Source: Panopea generosa (taxonomy: Eukaryota; Mollusca; Bivalvia; Adapedonta; Hiatellidae). From it: a stretch of DNA of 64,000 bases. The stretch covers positions 11,398,482 to 11,462,481 of the forward strand of contig CM055897.1 of the NCBI GenBank assembly GCA_029582155.1. The letters run 5' to 3'. Below, in pieces: positions 12,401 through 22,089 of this stretch (position 1 is its first letter; each line of letters starts with the position of its first letter). The notes below the pieces were generated by a model that worked only from the letters and a program-made list of their open reading frames with translations, made no database searches and was not told the origin of the DNA. The position numbers and the translations under genes were made by a program.

Positions 12401-15400
12401 TTGTGTTCCATTATCATTTGTCTCTCACCACTGATACAAGTCGGAAAGTTATCAGTTACTTGCGGAGATAGGGTTTGCTCAAGTACTGGTTAACCTTTCA
12501 GGATCCCAGGAAACAGTGGTTAGGTTAACTGATCGTCTGTTAGCCCTTGATGGCATAAAAATGATGCTAAATATTCAATCAATCAGTCAATCAATCAAGT
12601 ACCCATATTTTTCATCGGACCTTTAACAAACTTAAATAGTAGTTAATTGGATAATTAATTAAAGTTATGGTCCTTGGAAAAGAAAAAAATGCTGTATTTG
12701 AATTTGGTTGTCTCTAGCACCTGCATTTTTCATTTGATATCACCAAACTTACACAGTTGTTATCTCAGACAAGTATTTGAACTGAACAAATCAGATGATT
12801 AATGGAGTTGTGATCCTGTGTGCACTCAGGCAGTCACAGTTTTTATTTGTTCTTCCCCAAACTTACAAAGTAGTTATATATCTGTAAAATATCAGCTGAC
12901 CAACTTTAAATGTTTGAGGTATGGCCTTTGCATCAACAAGAATTTTTTCTTTAGTCATGTCTACCCGCCTACAGTGAGCACTTCATGGTCAGTGTGGTTT
13001 AAGCATTATAGAAATACTCTCCATCCATCTATTTCTCTTAAAAAAATCTTATGGATCATACATTTAGTGACATATCTCATTTTCTGTTGAAATCCAATTT
13101 ACAAATTTGTATCGTCTTTATAATGTTGTGATCTAGAAAATTTTAATCTATTTATCCAGATAGCTGAGCGTTTGGGCATCTCCAACAATAATGTTTACAA
13201 TGTGATCATCTGGGGTAACCACTCATCCACTCAGTATCCAGATATCAGGAATGCCAAGGCTCTTGTCAATGGCAATGCAGTTGCTGTACCAGAAGCCGTC
13301 AAGGATGATGATTGGCTGAAGAATGCATTTATTTCTGTGAGTTGCTTTCTATTATCAGAAGCCTTGCTAAATATTTTCAAGTAGCTTCATCTTGATTCAT
13401 CAAAAAACATGGCTGCCATGGAGCGGGGCATGTTTAATTAGTAAAAACTTAAAAAATCTTCTTGGCAGAAACTACCAGCTCGATTTTTAAATAATTTCTC
13501 AGAAATGTTCCTTGGGTGACCCTCTACCAAGTTTGTTCAAGCCATCTTGATTCATAAAAAAACATGGCCGCCAGGGGGCGGGGCAAGTTTAATTAGTAAA
13601 AAACTTAAAAAAATCTTCTTGTCAGAAACTACTGGCTCGATTTTAAAATAATTTCACAGAAATGTTCCATGGAGGACCCTTCACCAAGTTTGTTCAAACC
13701 GTAGTGATTCGTCAAAAAACATGGCAGCCAGGGGGTGGGGTTAGTTTACTATATAAGCTATAGTAAAAACTTAAAAAATCTTTTTGTCAGAAACCACCGG
13801 ATCGATTTTAAAACAATTCGCAGAAATGTTCCTTGGGTGACCAAGTTTGTTCAAGCCATTGTGATTTGTTAAAAAACATGACCGCCACAGTGAGGTGTTA
13901 GTTTACTATATAGGCAGCTATAGGAACAACTTCAAAAGCTTTCTTGTCAGAATGTACTGACTTGATTTCAATGTAATTTCACTGACATTTACCATGGGTG
14001 AAGCTCTACCTGCTTGAACTCTTCTACGCATCTGTTACATCTTCAAAACAAATCAAAATTCTAACTACTTGCCCGTCTCGTTTTTCTGGAATTTTGAGTG
14101 TACATGTATGTATTATATAATCTACTTAAGTGTGGTGACGCATGGTCAGTCAGGTGAGCGATATAGGGCCATCTTGTATATATTTATATTGCTGTGAAGA
14201 GTTGTATATAGCTGTGAAGAGTTATATATTTTTATATAGCTGTGAAAAGTATATATTTTGATATAGCTGTGAAGAGTTATATATTTTTATATAGCTGTGA
14301 AAAGTTATATATTTTTATGTAGCTGTGAAGAGTTATATATTTTTATTTAGCTATGAAGAGTTATATATTTTTAGCTTGAATATTCAGAGAATAAAGAGAG
14401 CTATATTCGGAGAATAAAGAGAGCTATTCGACTCACCCAAGCGTCGGCATTGGCGTCACACCTTGGTTTAAGCTTTGCATGCAAGTTCCTATCTCAGTAA
14501 CCTTTGCATGTATTGACTTGAAACTGTACACAAGCCTTCCCAGTCATCAGCCCTACTACAATAACTAAGTTAGAGAACTCTTGCATGAATATAATACAAA
14601 TTATTGCCCTTGTTTTACTTAGACATTCTGGTTAAAGTTTTGCCTCCAAGTCTCTTTCAGTAACCATGGCATGTATTGACTTGAAACTTTACACAAGCCT
14701 TCCCAGTCATCAAGCCTGCTACAATAACTAAGTTAGATAACTCTTGCTTGAATATAGTGCAAATTATTGCCCTTGTTTGACTTAGAAATTCTGGTTAAAG
14801 TTTTACGTGCAAGTACCACCAAGTCCATATCACACCAACCACTCAATGTATTTGATTGAAACTTTACGTATGGCTTTGTAGTTATGAAACCAACTAAATT
14901 AATCAAGTGGGATAACTCTTGCTAGACTTTTTGCATATTAAGGCCTTTGTTTGACTTAGAAATTGTATAACTCGGTAGTCACTGCATGTATTAGATTGAA
15001 ACTTCATACAAGGTATTGCAGTAACAAGACGTACTCAATTTTGTTGATTTTGTAAGTTAGATAACTCTTATTTGCTTGGATTTGTCATCTGTCTCAATCA
15101 AATTTGTACTTTTGTGACAAATATTCAAATAGTTGAGCGTGCTGTCCCTCCGACAGCTCTTGTTATATTTTTTTATCCCCCTCAAAAAATCTTTTGGGTG
15201 GCATATAGTAATCGCAGCGTCCGTTTGTCCGGGTGGACAAATGGGTATTTAAGTGTCTAGGGTTTAGGGTTAGTAATTTTTATGGACAGTTGAAAAGCTG
15301 TTGAAAAAACATTAAGTGGCTGTTCTAGACACTTAAAAAACAGCTCTTAGGTGGCTTTTTTTTTCTTACGTGGCTAAAATTTAGCCACACAAGTAATACG

Positions 15401-18400
15401 ATTGATGCAAAGAAGCCACTTAAATACCCATTTGTGAGAACGTCCGTCCTTCCGTCCGATATTTTGTTTCCGGCCTGTAACTTTGTCATGCATAGATGGA
15501 TTTTGCCGATACTTGCAACAAATGATCAACAGAACATGACGACGTGTCGCGGGTAAACCCACACCTGTACTTCAAGGTCGAAGGTCACAATTTGAGTTTG
15601 TTTGACAACACTTTGAGTTTATGTGAGATTTCGTTTCTGGCCTGTAACTTTGTCATGCATAGATGAATTTTAATGATACTTGCTACAAATGATCAACATA
15701 ACATCATTACATGTTGGGGGGCATGTGACACTTAACAGTGACATTTTTTGTTTATATATCTGTGAAGAGTTATATATTTTTTATAGCTGTGAAGAGTTAT
15801 ATATTTTTATATAGCTTTGGAGAGTTATATATTTTTTATAGCTGTGAAGAGTTATATATTATTTTATGTAGCTTTAAAAACATATCTATATTTAATAGCT
15901 TTGAAGCTGTATGAGGTTTGATACTTTCATGTAAAGTTAAATATTTTAATGTATCTGTGTAAAGCTTTAAATATTTTATGTACATATGAAACCATGCATT
16001 GTGTTAAGTGTCGCATGCAACTTCTCTATTACAGACAGTACAAACACGTGGAGCTGCCGTCATTAAAGCTCGTAAACTTTCCAGTGCAATGTCAGCAGCA
16101 AAGGCCATCTGTGACCATGTCAGTAGCTGGTGGTTTGGAACAGAAGAGGTAAGAGGGAAGCTTAAAAATAAATTCCATAAAATTTAATTTGATAGGAGTA
16201 GTAGTGCAAGCTAAAGATAGGTTTCCTGTTGACGAAGAACCCAAAAATACCTATTTCAGGATATCTGCAGAACAGTTAATGGAAGTATGATCATCATTAC
16301 ATAGTTTAAGCAAGTAATATAAACTGAAAAAAAGAAGAATTTTATCATTTATCTCATTCATCACCAATAAAACTGGATATACCATATAAATAACCTGAAA
16401 TGTGTTGAAAATGATGTTAAACGGCTATGTGTATGTACATGTAGTGTCCTTGGGCAAGACACTTAATCCACATATGCTTAGTGCTGGTTCTACCCAGCAA
16501 GACTTCAAACCTGATTTGTCGCAAGTACACGTCGGTCACCTTTAATGGTCAAATGCTTGTCAGTTATAAGTCATGTCTAGTTGGGAACTCAATCAAACTT
16601 TACAGAAATATTTTGCATTCAAAATTCAGGTTTGATATGTATAAAGTCAACTTTGAAGTTTCATGGACTTATTTATTGGAGCATGGTTGTTTTTCAACTA
16701 TGTTTAGAAACCTTTAATATCACTATTTACCTGTGTTAAAAGTGCTGTGTCTAATTATTATACACACACAAACAAATGTTAAGTGATGTTAAAAACAACT
16801 GAACAAAAAGCAAAAAAAATATTTTCGTTTCTGGTTGGCCCCTGAAAAAAAAAAAGAACAGCAATTTCTTTTTTCCCCTTTGAGGTACAGTTGTTACTCA
16901 CCAACTCGAACTCTTTTATTTCGAAATTCCGGTTATCTCAAATTTGAAATTCGGTCCCGTTTTTTCTCCTTCTATTTCTATATTTATGAACTCCGGATAT
17001 ATCAAATTCCAGTAATTTGAATTATTCACTATTTCGAATTCGTTCTTCGGTCCCTCCATATTAAAATCTATTGATTTCTCACTCGTTATTTCGAATTTTT
17101 TATCACCGCGTGAAGATGAAATGCAAACCGCCGAAAGTTATAATTGCTGATCCTATATCTGTAATTTATCGCTTCATGTATCTGTACTGGCAGGAAAGAT
17201 AATTGGGTCATCAAAGTGTTATGATACAAAAACAAGCGAGACACATGCTAATTGGGCAAACAACGCTGCTGCTTGTTTTGGTTAAAGCGATAACACTAAA
17301 AATTGAGTGAAGAATTATTATTCACAATGTGTGAAACGCAAAGTAATCTCATGAAACACATTTTGTTTGTCTATTATATCACACTTTATTACAATGTTCA
17401 CGCACTGGGCAAATAGACAATTACACACGGATAACAACGTACAACATACGTTTGCTTAGAAGAAAATGATGCATATAAACAGTAGAATTTACCACGATTT
17501 AAGATCAATCCACAGTATAAACAAAGTTTATATCATGTGTAAATACAAAAACAACGTGTTATATTGAGTAAAAAACAACATATATAGGTAATTACATGTA
17601 AACATATATTTCCAATGATTTATGAAGTGGGTTGGGTAACGGTGAAAAGATGCACAAAGGTAGACTCCTGATAAATCGAAGTCCGGATATTTCGAATTGT
17701 TTTTACGGTCCCATGGAATTCGAAATAACGAGTGTCGACTGTATATGCACTAGTAATGTTCAAAACAAGCTGGTCATTAGTTGGAGGTGTATGTTAACCA
17801 AGCTATGTCATACATTAAAGATTCCTTGTACTGTTTGGGATAACAATAACAAATTTTCAGTCAAATTAGGGTGGGGTCTACTTGCGGCAGAATTCACTCT
17901 GTCACTCTGGGCAGCCATGTTGCATATCGTGCTGTAACCAAATTAGAGTATTGTATTGAAAGTAAAGATTTCGTCAGGTATAATGTAGTGACTGTAATGG
18001 AAATCATTCAGATCAACAAAATTTTAAATAAAGTTTTAGAAGGCAAGTGAAGTGATATCTTCTATAGCCATTGTGTGAAGTACAATTTTGTTCTATAACC
18101 TTTGTTATACTGTTGACCACAATTTCATCCGACTGATAAAATAGTTTCAAAATGCAATTGCCATAGTAGAGGACATGTTGCACAATAAGAGATCCAATTT
18201 TTATTTTATTGTGGTTTGCTTTTACCAAACAAAGTGAAAAACTGATACTTAAAGTATACATTTTCTTGAATATTGAAAAGCAGACAACACCTTTATCACT
18301 GCGCATAATAGAAAACACTTGGTTAACTTTTCATTGATAATCCAAAATATCCAATACCTGTTACTTTGATAATCCAAAATTCAGATTGTAATCAGCTTTA

Positions 18401-19283
18401 ACCATTATGTATGGTGCCGAGTTGTTTATCTCTTCACTGCCAAGTACATGTATTATCGGTTTGAGAATACCCTTAGCAAAATCATGACTGGAAGTAGGCC
18501 ATTTTGGTTGCATTCACAAATTAAACAAAGAAAGTGAAAACTTTGTACCAAAGTGTTTATACTTCATTAGCGATCACCGATTAATGGTGTATGTTTAATA
18601 TCAGCACATCAAAAAGTGAGGACATTCATTGGTATTGTGATGGACTTTCAGGACCTGAGAAAGATTGTTATGTCGCTAAAATTAAACTTGCATGAATGAT
18701 ATGATCCTTGCTATTCATTTACATTAATTTTCTATATAAAAATATCGACCAATAAACAACCAGATATATCTATCATCTGTTCAATTTCAATTTTTGTAAA
18801 CAGAAATGGTGACATAAAATGAAAGAAGAATGTATATAGATGATGTTTTTGGAGCATTTTTTCCTGATAATATTTTTCTGTGGTTAGAGATGTATATATA
18901 TGCTAGTGATGATGAATTTTTGAGGGATAGTCGGCCAACCAGAATCAAAGATATTTTCCATAGCCTCGCCAAATAAAAGATTGTTTTTATGTGGTTTCAT
19001 AATCAAGTTTCCAAACAATGATGTGATTTATGAAAACTGCTGTTATTTGTATATTCTCAATTTGTTTTAGGGCAAATGGGTATCAATGGGTGTAATAACA
19101 GGCGGGGAATACGGGGTGCCAGCGGGTTTGATGTACAGCATGCCAGTAATTATTGATAAGCAGAAGAAATGGACCATTGTTGAAGGTCTAGACATCGATG
19201 ATTTCTCTAGAGACAAGATGGATAAGACTGCAAAGGAACTGGAAGAGGAACGCAATGCAGCACTGGCAGTATGTCAGGATTGA
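3279..19283 (+). CDS. MDH1: Cytosolic malate dehydrogenase, C-terminal five coding exons
   Basis: NAD-dependent malate dehydrogenase of the cytosolic type interconverts malate and oxaloacetate and works in the malate-aspartate shuttle. Five exons join in frame: 3279-3454, 7707-7829, 13160-13336, 16035-16148 and 19071-19283, all with AG acceptors and GT donors. Together they encode about 266 residues that follow animal cMDH closely. The active-site loop [13 protein letters not shown], the GNPANTN motif, the RLDQNRA Asp/Arg pair and the catalytic His in [11 protein letters not shown] are all intact. Animal cMDH has about 334 residues, so roughly 66 are missing from the N terminus, including the glycine-rich NAD motif. 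Their exons were not seen in 1-3278 and probably lie upstream. The first visible exon begins with two bases of a split codon (phase 1). All later introns are phase 0. The gene converges on the TEDC1-like gene. Confidence 0.95.
3495..3910. repeat. Tandem repeat, about 60-70 bp unit
   Basis: About six imperfect units of TATTACTACAGTGGCTATG, then TAATACAACTTTCTGTATC and ACCCACATATGATTTC. They sit directly after MDH1 exon A, in the intron. Confidence 0.8.
4181..4260 (+). mobile_element. Fragment of a hairpin-family 5' end
   Basis: It reads GAGCTCTTCTGGCCAAAGG, then CAGCATGGCTTATGTCATGG. This is the head of the same family that starts at 59410 (CTACTGGCCAAAGGCCAGAA), with a further fragment at 47144-47220. 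The rest of the element is missing here. Confidence 0.5.
4262..4840 (+). mobile_element. Repeat element related to 239-587
   Basis: It contains GGGGGGCTATTGTACTCGCC and two or three units of GGTAAGATATCTATGCAACC, ATGAATGAAACTTCAC and ACCATAACTCTGGGTTGCAT. The units are about 120-170 bp and decay to the right. No open frame has support. Confidence 0.55.
5100..6344 (+). mobile_element. Complete hairpin-family element, about 1.25 kb
   Basis: It starts after TTTTT with AGCTCACCTGAGTGATCGCC. Near the 3' end, TCAGGTGAGCGATATAGGG (6306-6324) is the inverse of that start. It ends with the imperfect hairpin GGGCCATCATGACCC followed by TCTTGTTT. Inside are two tandem units (CAGAAATGTTCCTTGGGTGA, CATGGCGGCCAGGGGGTGGG). 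A T-rich segment and a sequence not seen in the second copy (5500-6070) suggest a nested insertion. It is non-coding and lies in a MDH1 intron. Confidence 0.65.
6487..6746 (+). mobile_element. Hairpin-TCTTGTT element, 3' part, copy 2
   Basis: Same sequence as 1850-2117, ending GCTGTC-CCTCC-AACAGC and then TCTTGTT. The left stem is intact and the right stem has one substitution. Confidence 0.75.
6767..7645 (+). mobile_element. hAT-like DNA transposon, internally deleted
   Basis: An 879-bp segment begins CAGAGATGCCAAC and ends with its inverse GTTGGCATCTCTG, both 13 bp and perfect. The flanks CCTTAAA (6760-6766) and CTTTAAA (7646-7652) look like a 7-bp target duplication with one mismatch. hAT termini typically begin CAGRG and duplicate 8 bp. 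It encodes only a zinc-finger exon (7070-7366); no transposase catalytic region remains. It lies in the MDH1 intron before exon B. Confidence 0.75.
7070..7366 (+). CDS. Zinc-finger N-terminal remnant of a hAT-type transposase
   Basis: A 98-codon frame starts [19 protein letters not shown] and carries a C2H2 finger, [19 protein letters not shown] then [13 protein letters not shown]. The spacing (CxxC, HGGxxDW, TKxH) is like the BED-type fingers at the N terminus of hAT transposases. The frame stops before any RNase-H-fold catalytic domain, so it cannot transpose by itself. It could still encode a small DNA-binding protein able to bind hAT ends, but there is no expression evidence. Confidence 0.55.
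   Translation: MADATPPKKKSTNIIKHLLKVTPMHILAFRHRRWGCIIAFCKVCNAEIMLSHGGMGDWKKNIATKQHITRSTCQSSSRKISTMVATTQPMDESVIKSQ
7707..7829 (+). CDS. MDH1: MDH1 coding exon B
   Basis: The acceptor TTTTAAAG precedes 7707 and the donor CAG|GTAATA follows 7829. It encodes exactly 41 codons, [11 protein letters not shown] to [10 protein letters not shown]. It holds the conserved GNPANTN motif and the Asp and Arg of the catalytic and substrate site. Confidence 0.93.
7930..10600. repeat. 62-bp minisatellite, about 43 copies
   Basis: The consensus unit runs GAGGCTCTCTGCTGAGAATA, CAGGTTACTTGACCACTGAG, GCTTCCCCCAGTTTATATTGAAT. Most units are 60-64 bp with scattered variants. A higher-order block of about 563 bp (nine units) is duplicated: the variant unit AATATGACTCTGCTGAG occurs at 8641 and 9204 with matching neighbours. 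It fills the front of the intron between MDH1 exons B and C. Confidence 0.95.
10601..12315. other. Intron sequence with decayed hairpin-family repeats; no gene
   Basis: It contains repeated phrases such as TTCAAGTTCAAGCC and CTCAGAAAAGTTCTTGAACC, plus GGTCCTCTTGTGCCTCTTGC near 11623-11642, which looks like a degraded hairpin-family 3' end. No exon-like frame is seen. Confidence 0.45.
12320..12600 (+). mobile_element. tRNA-derived SINE, second family, ATCA tail
   Basis: It has a B-box-like GTTCAAATCCCCGCCCGGC, a body including CAAGTACTGGTTAACC and GTGGTTAGGTTAACTGATCG, and a tail of repeated AATC. The 3' body recurs at 27925-27975. The A box is degraded or missing. Confidence 0.7.
13160..13336 (+). 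CDS. MDH1: MDH1 coding exon C (catalytic histidine)
   Basis: The acceptor TTTATCCAG precedes 13160 and the donor TCT|GTGAGT follows 13336. It encodes 59 codons, from [11 protein letters not shown] to DWLKNAFIS. The catalytic His lies in [13 protein letters not shown]. Confidence 0.94.
13385..14175 (+). mobile_element. Second copy of the 5100-6344 element, 5'-truncated
   Basis: It holds three or four tandem units of about 150 bp (CAGAAATGTTCCTTGGGTGA, CATGGCAGCCAGGGGGTGGG). Then come ACTGACATTTACCATGGGTG and GTCAGGTGAGCGATATAGGG, as at 5100-6344. The terminal hairpin is damaged (GGGCCATCTTGTA). It starts 49 bp after MDH1 exon C, with no visible 5' terminus. Confidence 0.65.
14176..14372. repeat. 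28-bp minisatellite, left half
   Basis: About seven units of AGCTGTGAAGAG then TTATATATTTTTATAT. The same array resumes at 15752-15930, so the DNA between is an insertion into one array. Confidence 0.85.
14373..15168 (+). mobile_element. Hairpin-family element inserted in a minisatellite
   Basis: It begins after TTTTT with AGCTTGAATATTCAGAGAAT and contains GACTCACCCAAGCGTCGGCA. Repeated units of about 170-180 bp follow (AACTTTACACAAGCCTTCCC, GATAACTCTTGCTTGAATA). It ends GCTGTC-CCTCC-GACAGC (15141-15157) then TCTTGTT. A truncated minus-strand copy is at 30797-31020. Confidence 0.7.
15169..15751. mobile_element. Second nested element with 19-bp inverted repeat
   Basis: It starts TTTTTTTATCCCCCTCAAAA and continues AGCGTCCGTTTGTCCGGGTG. 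Near its end are TGTTGGGGGGCATGTGACAC and TTTTTTGTTT. Nested in it is a segment bounded by perfect 19-bp inverted repeats: ACAAATGGGTATTTAAGTG at 15237-15255 and its complement at 15417-15435. That segment looks like a small MITE, but no target duplication is clear. Confidence 0.55.
15752..15930. repeat. 28-bp minisatellite, right half
   Basis: Four or more units of AGCTGTGAAGAGTTATATAT, decaying to the right toward MDH1 exon D. This continues the array at 14176-14372. Confidence 0.8.
16035..16148 (+). CDS. MDH1: MDH1 coding exon D
   Basis: The acceptor CTATTACAG precedes 16035 and the donor GAG|GTAAGA follows 16148. It encodes 38 codons beginning [20 protein letters not shown], one of the best conserved stretches of animal cMDH, and ending SSWWFGTEE. 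Confidence 0.94.
16325..16600 (+). mobile_element. SINE fragments of two families
   Basis: ACCAATAAAACTGGATATAC and CTGAAATGTGTTGAAAATG (16362-16415) match 38024-38090 and, inverted, 24310-24400. GTCCTTGGGCAAGACACTTA and ATATGCTTAGTGCTGG (16446-16490) match, inverted, 30660-30710 and 46095-46145. Confidence 0.55.
16888..17741. mobile_element. pogo/Tigger-like MITE
   Basis: It is an 854-bp segment flanked by TA at 16886-16887 and 17742-17743. The right end, read inward, is CAGTCGACACTCGTTATTTC. The left end CAGTTGTTACTCACCAACTC is a decayed form of it. Both ends carry repeated ATTTCGAA and CGGTCCC phrases. Tigger-like elements have such ends and TA duplications. No transposase frame survives. 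It is in the last MDH1 intron. Confidence 0.6.
17742..19070. other. Last MDH1 intron, right part; nothing recognised
   Basis: AT-rich, with frames of about 100 codons on both strands (17632-17937 plus, 18013-18318 minus) that show no domain, composition or splice support. Confidence 0.5.
19071..19283 (+). CDS. MDH1: MDH1 terminal coding exon
   Basis: The acceptor TTGTTTTAG precedes 19071. It encodes 70 residues ([17 protein letters not shown], then a C-terminal helix ending NAALAVCQD) and the TGA stop at 19281-19283. The tail [16 protein letters not shown] matches the family's C-terminal helix. Length and end point fit full-length cMDH. Confidence 0.94.
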   Translation, partial: GKWVSMGVITGGEYGVPAGLMYSMPVIIDKQKKWTIVEGLDIDDFSRDKMDKTAKELEEERNAALAVCQD

Positions 19284-19310
19284 CCGACTCCATGTGTGGC
19301 TAAATTGTAA
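19281..19310 (+). other. MDH1: Possible stop-readthrough extension with peroxisomal signal (PTS1)
   Basis: The MDH1 stop is UGA followed by C, a leaky context. In the same frame the next eight codons read Pro-Thr-Pro-Cys-Val-Ala-Lys-Leu, then TAA at 19308-19310. A terminal Ala-Lys-Leu fits the PTS1 consensus (S/A/C)(K/R/H)(L/M). Vertebrate MDH1 is known to be extended by UGA readthrough into a peroxisomal isoform with a cryptic PTS1. That this gene does the same is inference. Confidence 0.6.
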
Positions 19311-19745
19311 CCCTGATCTGCAGGAATTCAGATTATATTACAGTTACGCATTGTTTTTTTTTTACTGTGAAGCTATTTAAGTTACTGTGAACAAGGTCAG
19401 AACACTCGTTTTTAGATAACCAATTTAGAATAAGGTACAATTGTCCAACCATGGTAGTGTTGTTTAGAAGTTTGTAATATGGGTCATACTTTCGTTGTTG
19501 ACATTTCATTTTCTAAAATTTTTCATTGTTGTGTTGACACATCTTATAGGTTAATGAGAAACACTGCAAAACATTCATAGTTCCAATCCTAGGGACTCCC
19601 CCACCCCCAACTCAATGTGCTTATGTTTGTGCTACTTTCATTTAGTGTATTTTACCCCAGTGTTAACTGCTATTATGTATGGCTACATAGATATATAATG
19701 TGCTGGTATAAATTAATGATGAAATAAAATTACTTCAATAACCAG
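19284..19745 (+). promoter_or_regulatory. MDH1: MDH1 3' UTR with polyadenylation signal
   Basis: About 460 bases of AT-rich sequence without coding potential follow the stop. A canonical AATAAA at 19723-19728 gives a likely cleavage site near 19745. No closer AATAAA was noticed between the stop and this site. Confidence 0.6.
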
Positions 19746-19979
19746 ATGTAATTTTGTTTTTATTTCCTGAAAAATGTGATGTACATATTCTACCTCTCTA
19801 CGTGAATTAATGAGGACTCGGTCGCAGCAAGTTTCAATCCCTCTTGATTGGTTGTAGTGGCTTTTATGTCCTGAACTAATAAATACATCAGAAAACTGTG
19901 TCGTCCATATATTGGTGCAATGTGTCGGCTCCTGTGACCTGAAACTAATAAAGATGTAAAATACATGATCTGTTAATGA

Positions 19980-20290
19980 AGAATTGTGGCCATGGGGCAG
20001 TGTGTTTGTGTTATGGACAGAGTGGTGACCGTGCATGCAAGAAGTTGTTGGTTCAATACCAGGCTAGTTCTGTTGACCTATCAAAACAACATCCAGGCCC
20101 AGGTTTCACAAAAGTACTTAATTCTGTTATTTTACTTAATTAAATAGTGTGCTCAATTTTAGTATTGAGTAAGTAAAATAAAATAAGACTTGAGTATTTT
20201 CATGAAATTGGGGCCAGTACTCTACTCTGGGCAAATGAACCCTAGAACTACTTACAAGAGCTCTGTGCTTACATTGCAATCAACTTGAGT
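19980..20290 (+). mobile_element. tRNA-like SINE head with foldback MITE
   Basis: A tRNA-like stretch with B box GTTGGTTCAATACC (20048-20061) is followed by a near-palindrome at 20096-20215. Its left arm is GGCCCAGGTTTCACAAAAGT and the right arm read back is GGCCCCAATTTCATGAAAAT. The arms are about 45-50 bp and can form a long hairpin. Confidence 0.6.
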
Positions 20291-20559
20291 GAAATAGTAT
20301 ACATGTAAATCAAAATCCACATGAATCGTTGTATAGAATATTGGTGTGCAGGAATATCATGACATCAATATATACTCATTTATATAAGCAGTACCATGTA
20401 CAACAATACTTACATAAACCATGTAAAGAGCATGTCGGGAATAAATTGGCCAAACTGTTTCCACATTTCTACAGAAGCGTGTATATCAATAACCGGTCTT
20501 CACGATTCGACAATGTTACTCGCAGTCTCGGTTCAATATCACTAATCTTCACCTCATCA

Positions 20560-21720
20560 CTTTTTGTCGGTCATCAATTTTTTTTAAACAACTTCTCTTC
20601 ACAACTACTTGACAGATTTTCACCAAAGTTTGTGTGAATCATTCTTCCATGTAGCTCAAATTTGTTTGTTGTGATTCTGTGGTCAAATTTGGCCTTGCCA
20701 CAGAGGCTTATCAGTCTGCAGCCCCCTCCCAATTTTAAATATCTGCACCAAAGGTGCAAGGCCTGAAACTTTGATATTTGCATGTAGTAGGGGATTTCAA
20801 TTTTGTTCAATTAATGGGGCTAGGGTCGGGGTCCATTGGCACCCAGTAAGGGGATTTTGAATTTCACAGGAATACTATGGGAAAACAGTAAAGTTTTTTT
20901 TAATCTATTTTTTTTTTCAACCATATTTATGTCTGGAGCATTGTTTAGTTATAACAGTTGAGTCTGTCCTTTAAAGGGGATAAGAATATGAACAAATATT
21001 AGTATTTGAACAATCATGAATCGTCTGTTCTTAGGTATCATTTAATCCAAATATAAACAAATTTGGCTACTCAGTTCTTTGGAGAGTCCATATAAGAATG
21101 CTTCACACCAACTTTAGTGAAACTCTTTTGAGAAGATTCTGAAGTCATTTGAAGGCAAGCTTGAAATGTATTTCAGTATTGTCATGTGTCTCTTTGAGTA
21201 AAAATGCTAAAACTTTCAATTTCCATCTTACCTAAACTGGTTCAGAAGAGTAAATAGATGGAGAAATATTTAAATTGGCCAGATTAAACCAGAATCAACA
21301 GAGTTGTGGCCCTTGAATGATTGAAAACTGCAGACTTGAACCATGAAACACCTTAGCATCAAGTTTTTATCCAGTTGCTCAGCCAGACTGTTTCTAAGCA
21401 AGAACAAGTTTTTGAACAAACTTGTTTTGACCAGAACAACAGAATTATTGCTTTAATGCTAAGCTTTGCCTAGTGGATTGTCTTCATCCAATCCTAACTG
21501 CACATGTCAAGGATTTTTAGACCACAAGATCTGAGACATGTTCTTGAACCAGGTAATTGGACCTAAACGAAACATTGATAGGTACAGGCCCTGTTGAGGT
21601 ATTGTTGGTTTATTTTTTGATATCCAGCTTATATCGCATGCATCATAATACACTTCAAATGTCTTTACTACACTCTGGAACAAGTGCATTCCTCTTGAAT
21701 TAAGGCAGAATTATTGCCCT
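20560..21720. other. Intergenic; decayed hairpin-family repeat relics
   Basis: Phrases such as AATACTATGGGAAAACAG and GGGGCTAGGGTCGGGGTCC echo the elements at 59410-61364. There is no complete terminus and no supported gene. Confidence 0.4.
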
Positions 21721-22089
21721 TGTTATAGTTATCTTATACCTCTGCAAACAAATTTTAGGGTATATACGAGTCGCTGTTGATCTGTGTTTCTATTTATTAT
21801 GAGTTGAAACAAATTCCGAAGTTTTCAAGCGATCAACTTAAAACTTCGTATAGCTTACCAACATCAAGTATTTATGTGCATTATTACGTCATTGTGATGC
21901 TGACTTGATTCCATGCAGAGTGCTGAGCACATCTTCAAATATATGGAAGGGAATCCCAATGTGATTTGGAACGTGGGTAGAAGGCAATGTGTGGAGAAGC
22001 TGAGTGAAACCAGTGAGCTCTATCTTGACAGAGTTATCTCCCCTTTTGTACTATATTTTTGGTTATTTTTGCTTGTCCGGTCTGCATCT

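Noticed and set aside
17632-18318. Two frames of 101 codons, one on each strand
   Set aside because: They lie in the last MDH1 intron without domain, start or splice evidence; part of the first lies in the pogo-like MITE.
19713-20036. 107-codon minus-strand frame downstream of MDH1
   Set aside because: No recognisable domain. It overlaps the MDH1 poly(A) site and a SINE-like head.
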